Below the pieces are notes generated by a model, which worked only from the letters and a program-made list of their open reading frames with translations, searched no databases and was not told the origin of the DNA. A program made the translations under genes and the position numbers. Source: Metabacillus sp. B2-18 (GTDB lineage Bacteria > Bacillota > Bacilli > Bacillales > Bacillaceae). Taken from it: a DNA stretch of 64,000 nucleotides. This document shows, in pieces, positions 58,982-64,000 of the stretch; within the stretch, counting starts at the first letter, position 1, and the number at the start of each line of letters is the position of its first letter. The stretch is taken from NCBI RefSeq assembly GCF_021117275.1, contig NZ_CP088245.1, positions 533,501 through 597,500 on the forward strand. Direction: 5' to 3'.

Positions 58982-60313
58982 ATGGCTTATTTCGAAACAG
59001 TTAACAAAATTCAGTATGAAGGTGCAAGATCTACAAATCCATTTGCATTTAAGTATTATAATCCTGAAGAAAAAATTAACGGTAAAACAATGGAGGAAAT
59101 CCTTCGTTTCTCAGTTGCATACTGGCATACATTTACTGCTGATGGATCTGATCCATTTGGTGTAGGTACAGCAGTCCGCCCTTGGAACCATTTAACCGGC
59201 TTAGATTTAGCAAAAGCACGTGTTGAAGCAGCTTTTGAACTTTTTGAAAAATTAGATGTTCCATTCTTTGCTTTTCATGATGTTGATATTGCTCCAGAAG
59301 GTAGCACATTAAAGGAAACAAATGAAAATCAAGATGTTATCGTAGCAATGATTAAAGAATATATGAAAACAAGTAAAGCTAAATTGCTTTGGAATACAGC
59401 TAACATGTTCACAAATGCAAGATACGTTCATGGTGCAGCAACTTCTCCAAATGCAGATGTGTTTGCTTACTCTGCAGCAAAAGTTAAAAAGGGTCTTGAA
59501 GTAGCGAAAGAGCTTGGTGCAGAGAACTACGTATTCTGGGGTGGTCGTGAAGGATACGAAACACTACTTAATACAAATATGAAGCTTGAGCAAGATAACT
59601 TAGCACGCTTTTTCCACATGGCAGTAGATTATGCAAAAGAAATTGGTTTAGAAGTTCCTTTCTTAATTGAACCAAAACCAAAAGAGCCAACAAAACATCA
59701 GTATGATTTCGATGTTGCGACTGGATTAGCATTCTTACAGAAATATGATTTAACAGACCATTTCAAATTTAACATCGAAGCTAACCATGCTACATTAGCT
59801 GGACACACATTTGAGCATGAATTAAGAACAGCACGTATCAACGGAATGCTTGGCTCAGTTGATGCAAACCAAGGTGATACACTTCTTGGCTGGGATACAG
59901 ATGAATTCCCAACAGATCTATACACAAATACATTAGCTATGTATGAAATCCTGAAAAATGGTGGCCTAGGTAAAGGTGGATTAAACTTCGATGCGAAGGT
60001 AAGACGTGGATCATTCGAAGCTGACGATCTTTTCCATGCTCACATTGCAGGTATGGATGCATTTGCAATCGGATTAAAAGTTGCAAACAAATTAATCGAA
60101 GATAAAGTTCTTGATAGCTTTGTTGACGAACGTTACAGCAGCTTCACTAAAGGAATTGGATTAGAGATCGTTGAAGGAAAAACAAACTTCAATGAGTTAG
60201 AAAAATATGCTCTTCAATTAACAGAAATTAAGAACACTTCTGGTAGAACAGAGCGTCTTAAAGCATTAGTTAATCAATATATTCTTGAAACTCTTTCTGG
60301 AGTAACTGTTTAA
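58982..60313 (+). CDS. xylA: Xylose isomerase
   Basis: 443-residue class II enzyme. Catalytic His99 in [12 protein letters not shown], metal ligands in [35 protein letters not shown] and [20 protein letters not shown], and the [23 protein letters not shown] region. Interconverts D-xylose and D-xylulose in the cytosol with Mg/Mn/Co. AGGAGGAAT precedes the ATG. Controlled by the operator at 58831. A large hairpin separates it from xylB. Confidence 0.97.
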   Translation: MAYFETVNKIQYEGARSTNPFAFKYYNPEEKINGKTMEEILRFSVAYWHTFTADGSDPFGVGTAVRPWNHLTGLDLAKARVEAAFELFEKLDVPFFAFHDVDIAPEGSTLKETNENQDVIVAMIKEYMKTSKAKLLWNTANMFTNARYVHGAATSPNADVFAYSAAKVKKGLEVAKELGAENYVFWGGREGYETLLNTNMKLEQDNLARFFHMAVDYAKEIGLEVPFLIEPKPKEPTKHQYDFDVATGLAFLQKYDLTDHFKFNIEANHATLAGHTFEHELRTARINGMLGSVDANQGDTLLGWDTDEFPTDLYTNTLAMYEILKNGGLGKGGLNFDAKVRRGSFEADDLFHAHIAGMDAFAIGLKVANKLIEDKVLDSFVDERYSSFTKGIGLEIVEGKTNFNELEKYALQLTEIKNTSGRTERLKALVNQYILETLSGVTV

Positions 60314-60330
60314 TAAGTAATTTAATGATG

Positions 60331-60440
60331 AAAAAATGAGGATGTCTCACTAACAGTATAAGACCCTACAAACACATATAAGGCTTAATATTTAGCCTTA
60401 TATGTGGGTGGTCAGGTACTTATGAGCCATCCTCATTTTT
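60331..60440 (+). repeat. Nested long inverted repeat between xylA and xylB
   Basis: Outer arms AAAAATGAGGATG (about 60332-60344) and CATCCTCATTTTT (60428-60440); inner perfect 13-bp arms CACATATAAGGCT (60373-60385) / AGCCTTATATGTG (60394-60406). The whole xylA-xylB gap folds as one structure. The outer right arm with TTTTT resembles a terminator; a MITE or a stabilising hairpin is also possible. Confidence 0.7.
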
Positions 60441-60460
60441 ATAGAAAAGGATGATACTGG

Positions 60461-61960
60461 ATGAAATACGTTATTGGTGTTGATCTTGGAACAAGTGCAG
60501 TTAAAATTTTACTAGTAAATCAGAATGGTGAAGTTTGCCAAGAGGTATCAAAGTCATATCCTCTTATTATTGAAAAATCCGGTTATAGTGAACAAGATCC
60601 TGAGGAATGGGTGGATAAAACAAGAGCTGGTTTAGCTGAACTGATCAATCAATTTGATGGGGATGTAAATGATATCGAGGGAATCAGCTTTTCAGGACAA
60701 ATGCATGGTCTTGTTTTGCTTGATAAGGAAAATCAAGTGGTTCGTAACGCTATTTTATGGAACGATACACGAACAACGAAACAATGCCAAGAGATTTATG
60801 AAGCTGTTGGGACAGAACGTTTATTAGAAGTAACAAAAAATCCTGCGTTAGAGGGCTTCACTTTACCGAAGATTCTTTGGGTTAAAGAGAATGAACCAGA
60901 GAACTTTGAACGTTCTAGTGTATTTTTATTACCGAAAGATTATCTCCGTTTCCGTATGACAGGGGCTTTACATATGGAATACTCTGATGCTGCAGGAACA
61001 TTATTGTTAAATGTAGCAGAACGAAGTTGGAGCAGCGAAGTATTAGACAAATTTAACCTTTCTGCCGACTTCTGTCCTCCGTTAGTGGAATCTCATGCTC
61101 TTGTTGGTACTGTAACAGCAGAATATGCACAACAAACAGGACTAGCTGATACAACAAAGGTTTTTGCTGGCGGTGCAGATAATGCTTGTGGTGCAATTGG
61201 ATCTGGGATTTTATCAGAAGGAAAAACATTGTGTAGCATCGGAACATCTGGTGTAGTGCTTTCTTATGAAGAGAGAAATGATCTGGACTTTGAAGGAAAG
61301 GTTCATTACTTTAATCACGGTGAGGAAAATGCCTATTATACCATGGGAGTTACCCTTGCAGCAGGGTATAGTTTAAGCTGGTTTAAAGATACATTTGCAA
61401 AGGATGAAGCATTTGAACAATTTTTAGAAGCAATTGATGAAGTACCAGCAGGAAGTAATGGACTGTTGTTTACTCCATATATCGTTGGTGAAAGAACTCC
61501 TCATGCTGACTCAACGATTCGTGGGAGCTTTATTGGAGCCGATGCTGCTCATGAACGTAAACATTTTGTTCGTGCTGTGCTTGAGGGAATCACGTTTTCA
61601 TTAAATGAATCTATTGAAATTTTTAGAAGCAGTGGAAAGAATATTGATTCGATCATTTCCATCGGCGGTGGAGCGAAAAATGATACATGGTTACAAATGC
61701 AAGCTGATATTTTCAATGCGAAAATTGAAAAGTTAACAAGTGAACAAGGTCCAGGAATGGGGGCAGCCATGCTTGCAGCATATGGTTGTGGTTGGTACTC
61801 ATCCCTAAAAGAATGTGCAGAAGAGTTTATTCAACCATTAAAAACATATCAGCCTATTCCTGAAAATGTAGAAGTCTATCAGAAATTATTTAAAGTGTAT
61901 CAACAAGTTTATACTCAAACTAAGGGAATGAACGAGCAATTAAGAGAGTTTAGAAAGTGA
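60461..61960 (+). CDS. xylB: Xylulokinase
   Basis: 499-residue FGGY-family kinase. N-terminal phosphate motif IGVDLGTSAVKILL (5-18), substrate-binding GQMHGLVLLD (79-88), catalytic Asp240 in FAGGADNACGAIGSG, and SIGGGAKNDTWLQMQADIF near the C-terminus. Phosphorylates D-xylulose to xylulose-5-phosphate. AAAGGATG before the ATG. Downstream of xylA in the same direction. Confidence 0.96.
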   Translation: MKYVIGVDLGTSAVKILLVNQNGEVCQEVSKSYPLIIEKSGYSEQDPEEWVDKTRAGLAELINQFDGDVNDIEGISFSGQMHGLVLLDKENQVVRNAILWNDTRTTKQCQEIYEAVGTERLLEVTKNPALEGFTLPKILWVKENEPENFERSSVFLLPKDYLRFRMTGALHMEYSDAAGTLLLNVAERSWSSEVLDKFNLSADFCPPLVESHALVGTVTAEYAQQTGLADTTKVFAGGADNACGAIGSGILSEGKTLCSIGTSGVVLSYEERNDLDFEGKVHYFNHGEENAYYTMGVTLAAGYSLSWFKDTFAKDEAFEQFLEAIDEVPAGSNGLLFTPYIVGERTPHADSTIRGSFIGADAAHERKHFVRAVLEGITFSLNESIEIFRSSGKNIDSIISIGGGAKNDTWLQMQADIFNAKIEKLTSEQGPGMGAAMLAAYGCGWYSSLKECAEEFIQPLKTYQPIPENVEVYQKLFKVYQQVYTQTKGMNEQLREFRK

Positions 61961-61988
61961 TATGTTCTGAGATGGAACATACCAAATC

Positions 61989-62031
61989 GTACTGTTGAAA
62001 GAACAGTACTGATTACTTTCTTTTTTAACAT
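61989..62031 (+). terminator. Terminator of xylAB
   Basis: GTACTGTT (61989-61996) / AACAGTAC (62002-62009), then a T-rich TGATTACTTTCTTTTTT. Confidence 0.8.
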
Positions 62032-62082
62032 ACTAGCCTTAAGTGGTCATTACAAAATATGGTTTCCTGAAAAATAACAGAT

Positions 62083-62127
62083 GAAAAGCCACTCAAGTTT
62101 TTACTTGAAGGCTTTTCTTATTTTACA
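62083..62127 (+). terminator. Second terminator-like hairpin before the esterase gene
   Basis: GAAAAGCC-A-CTCAAGT pairs with ACTTGA-A-GGCTTTTC across TTTT, followed by TTATTTT. It lies just before the esterase ribosome site, so it may control read-through from xylAB. Confidence 0.75.
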
Positions 62128-62157
62128 TTCATAGGAAATATCTAGGAGGGGAAAACA

Positions 62158-62814
62158 TTGAAGCTTAAGCAAAATCAAAAACTTCTATTTATTGGAGATT
62201 CCATAACAGATTGTGAACGTGTGAAGCCTGAAGGTGAGGGATTGTTTAATGCACTTGGAAAAGGCTATGTATCGTATATTGATGGGCTACTTCAGGCTGT
62301 CTATCCGGAGTTAGGTATCCGAGTCGTTAACAAAGGAATTAGCGGAAATACAGTAAGAGATCTGAAAAACAGATGGCAGGAGGATGTACTTGAACAAAAG
62401 CCTGATTGGTTAGTTATCATGATTGGGATTAATGATGTATGGCGTCAGCTTGATACACCGTTTATTAAGGAAGGTCATGTGTATCTTGATGAATATGGAG
62501 ATACGCTTAGGAAACTTGTAACAGAAACCAAGGCTCACGTAAATGACATTGTCCTTATGACACCTTTTTATATAGAAAATAATGAGCAAGATCAAATGAG
62601 GCACATGATGGATCAATACGGTCTTGTTGTAAAGGCAATTGCTGAGGAAACAAACTGTCTATTTGTTAATACCCAGGAGGCTTTTCAGGTTGTGTTAAAA
62701 GAGCTTTATCCAGCAGCACTGGCTTGGGATCGAGTTCATCCTTCTGCTGCAGGTCATATGGTTCTTACCCGTGCATTTTTAAAAGCAATAGATTTTGATT
62801 GGAACCAACATTAG
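62158..62814 (+). CDS. axe2: SGNH acetylxylan esterase, Axe2-like
   Basis: 218 residues with the SGNH blocks FIGDSITDCERVKPEGEG (nucleophile Ser15), GISGNTVRDL, MIGINDVWRQ and AWDRVHPSAAGH (Asp and His of the triad). Length and sequence follow Geobacillus Axe2, which removes acetyl groups from xylo-oligosaccharides in the cytosol. TTG start at 62158 behind the very strong TAGGAGGGG. Placed after xylAB and before a second deacetylase gene. Confidence 0.9.
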   Translation: MKLKQNQKLLFIGDSITDCERVKPEGEGLFNALGKGYVSYIDGLLQAVYPELGIRVVNKGISGNTVRDLKNRWQEDVLEQKPDWLVIMIGINDVWRQLDTPFIKEGHVYLDEYGDTLRKLVTETKAHVNDIVLMTPFYIENNEQDQMRHMMDQYGLVVKAIAEETNCLFVNTQEAFQVVLKELYPAALAWDRVHPSAAGHMVLTRAFLKAIDFDWNQH

Positions 62815-62862
62815 TAGCTGTATTTATAACAATAGCTTACAAATAAAAAGGAGGGGACGTAA

Positions 62863-63489
62863 TTGACTGAAAAATTAATGATTAACGAGGTATCTACATC
62901 GGAAAAGCAAATTGCTATTACATTTGACGATGGACCAAACCCATTCTTTACTCCACAAGTATTAGATATTTTTTTGGAAGTAGATGGGAAAGCAACCTTC
63001 TTTATGATTGGCGAACAAATAGAGAAGTGTCCAGAACTTGTGAAGAAGGCTTTTGAACTTGGACATGAAATAGGAAACCATACATACACACATCCTAAAT
63101 TATCACAATTAAGTCGGGAGGATTGCTTTGAGGAGATTGAACGGACCAATAAATTAATAAAGGATTTAGTTGGGCATAAGCCTGTTGTTTTTCGGCCTCC
63201 TTACCTGGATTTCAATGATGAAACTGTATCTGTTTTAAATCAAATGGGATATCCAATAATTGGAGCTTTAAATATGGAAGCGAAAGATTGGGAGATGCCC
63301 GGTGTAGACTTTATTTTAGAGAAAACAAGGTATTGTGTGAAAAATGGTAGTATTCTTATTTTTCATGATGGCTACGGGGATCGCTCACAAACGGTCGAAG
63401 CGGTACGTATACTTGTTTCTGAACTAACGTCTCAGGGATATAAGCTTGTTACGGTTAGTAAGTTATTAAACCACTCATATGCAGAGTAA
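62863..63489 (+). CDS. Polysaccharide deacetylase (CE4, NodB domain)
   Basis: 208 residues, essentially a bare NodB domain: motif 1 TFDDGPN, metal motif HEIGNHTYTHP (His-X3-His), motif 3 FRPPYLDFN, motif 5 LIFHDG. No signal peptide, so cytosolic and unlike secreted chitin deacetylases. With the esterase and xylosidase next door, removal of acetyl groups from xylo-oligosaccharides is plausible (inference). TTG start at 62863 behind AAAGGAGGGG. Confidence 0.88.
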   Translation: MTEKLMINEVSTSEKQIAITFDDGPNPFFTPQVLDIFLEVDGKATFFMIGEQIEKCPELVKKAFELGHEIGNHTYTHPKLSQLSREDCFEEIERTNKLIKDLVGHKPVVFRPPYLDFNDETVSVLNQMGYPIIGALNMEAKDWEMPGVDFILEKTRYCVKNGSILIFHDGYGDRSQTVEAVRILVSELTSQGYKLVTVSKLLNHSYAE

Positions 63490-63643
63490 AAAAGAAATCA
63501 ATTCCCTTTCGGCTACTATCCATTTTTGTAATATAGTGAACATAGCAACTTTTACAGAGCGAAAATATTTACTATAGTATAGAAAAAGCAAGAAGTAATT
63601 CAGGTAATCGAATAAAACTAATATATAATTTTAGTATTTTAAT

Positions 63644-63659
63644 ATGTTAACGTTTTCAT
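63644..63659 (+). promoter_or_regulatory. cre-like site before the sensor kinase gene
   Basis: ATGTTAACGTTTTCAT matches the CcpA consensus with one mismatch and lies 52 nt before the start codon. 63490-63710 holds no gene. Confidence 0.55.
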
Positions 63660-63710
63660 AAAAATGAGTTATAGTTAGTAAAATGATCTAAAACAAAGGA
63701 CGATTCAATT

Positions 63711-64000
63711 ATGTTCACAAAGTTAAAAAAATGGAATACGTTACGAAATCAAATATTAGTTGTCTTTTTAGCAGTTATGGCTGTGGTGTTATTGATTGTT
63801 AGTCTTTTAACATTTAATCAGGTTTCCACTTTATTAAAAAATAATGCTGATAAACAAATTCACCAAACAGTATCTGAGGCAAATGGGAGATTAGAATCTT
63901 TATATAAACAGATAAGTACAGCCTCTAAATTTGTTATGACAAATTATAATATACAGAGGATTTTGACGAAGAGTTTTGAAGGGGAAGAAATTTCTTTTAC
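63711..64000 (+). CDS. Sensor histidine kinase, N-terminal part (runs off the window)
   Basis: ATG at 63711 behind AAAGGA; open to the end of the window. Visible: a basic cytoplasmic start (MFTKLKKWNTLRNQ), one membrane helix (about 15-37, ILVVFLAVMAVVLLIVSLLTF), then an extracellular stretch (QVSTLLKNNADKQIHQTVSE, SLYKQISTASKFVMTNYNIQ) as in YesM-type kinases. In Geobacillus a comparable pair controls a xylo-oligosaccharide transporter, which may follow outside the window. Confidence 0.7.
   Translation, partial: MFTKLKKWNTLRNQILVVFLAVMAVVLLIVSLLTFNQVSTLLKNNADKQIHQTVSEANGRLESLYKQISTASKFVMTNYNIQRILTKSFEGEEISF

Overview
The window is low-GC Firmicute DNA, almost certainly from a Bacillaceae member. 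From recall, the order yfhD-yfhE-yfhF-recX-yfhH-sspK-yfhJ-yfhP-mutY-yfhS-fabL-sspE-ygaB-ygaC-ygaD-ygaE-gsaB-(bcp)-perR-ygzB-ygxA-rrn matches the Bacillus subtilis chromosome, and the tRNA orders resemble B. subtilis trnB and trnD. It carries sporulation genes (sspE, sspK) and many strong AGGAGG-type ribosome binding sites. A Metabacillus-like genus is possible, but I cannot settle it from this sequence.

Layout. 1-6.5 kb: the 3' part of a 23S gene, 5S and 25 tRNA genes (operon A). 6.6-12.3 kb: a P450/flavoprotein pair, a D-amino-acid-oxidase-type flavoprotein and small membrane proteins. 11.3-16.4 kb: a LacI-controlled catabolic cluster (ThuA-like protein, two Gfo/Idh/MocA dehydrogenases, a sugar isomerase/epimerase). 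16.5-20 kb: an rRNA methyltransferase and a YfmL-type DEAD-box helicase. 20.1-21.3 kb: an N-terminally truncated cell-wall amidase beside a dense cluster of DnaA boxes. 21.3-47.4 kb: the conserved yfh-yga-perR-ygxA block, interrupted by a 1.57 kb IS1182-like element and carrying an ABC-2 exporter and a K+ channel gene. 47.4-54.7 kb: a complete rRNA operon (tandem promoters, 16S, 23S, 5S, 16 tRNAs; operon B). 54.8-64 kb: a xylan/xylose locus with xylR divergent from a GH52 beta-xylosidase gene, then xylA, xylB, an Axe2-type acetylxylan esterase, a CE4 deacetylase and the start of a sensor kinase.

Working together. The xylose locus cleaves xylo-oligosaccharides, removes acetyl groups and converts xylose to xylulose-5-phosphate. 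XylR-type palindromes overlap both main promoters and cre-like sites lie nearby. perR keeps every metal ligand and has a PerR box on its own promoter.

Most unusual signal. Five tRNA genes (four in operon A, one in operon B) are preceded by an exact copy of their own 5' end (a 26-28 bp repeat, normally ending at GAGCA), followed by a 104-182 bp insert and then the intact tRNA. In four of the five the insert has the same helix (3 bp, an A.G mismatch, 6 bp, a 27-nt loop), and three different helix sequences keep the pairing. This looks like a small structured element that enters tRNA genes while regenerating an intact copy. Other points of note are the DnaA-box cluster, 23S length heterogeneity, a tRNA-like leader before an acetyltransferase gene, and two families of intergenic tandem repeats.
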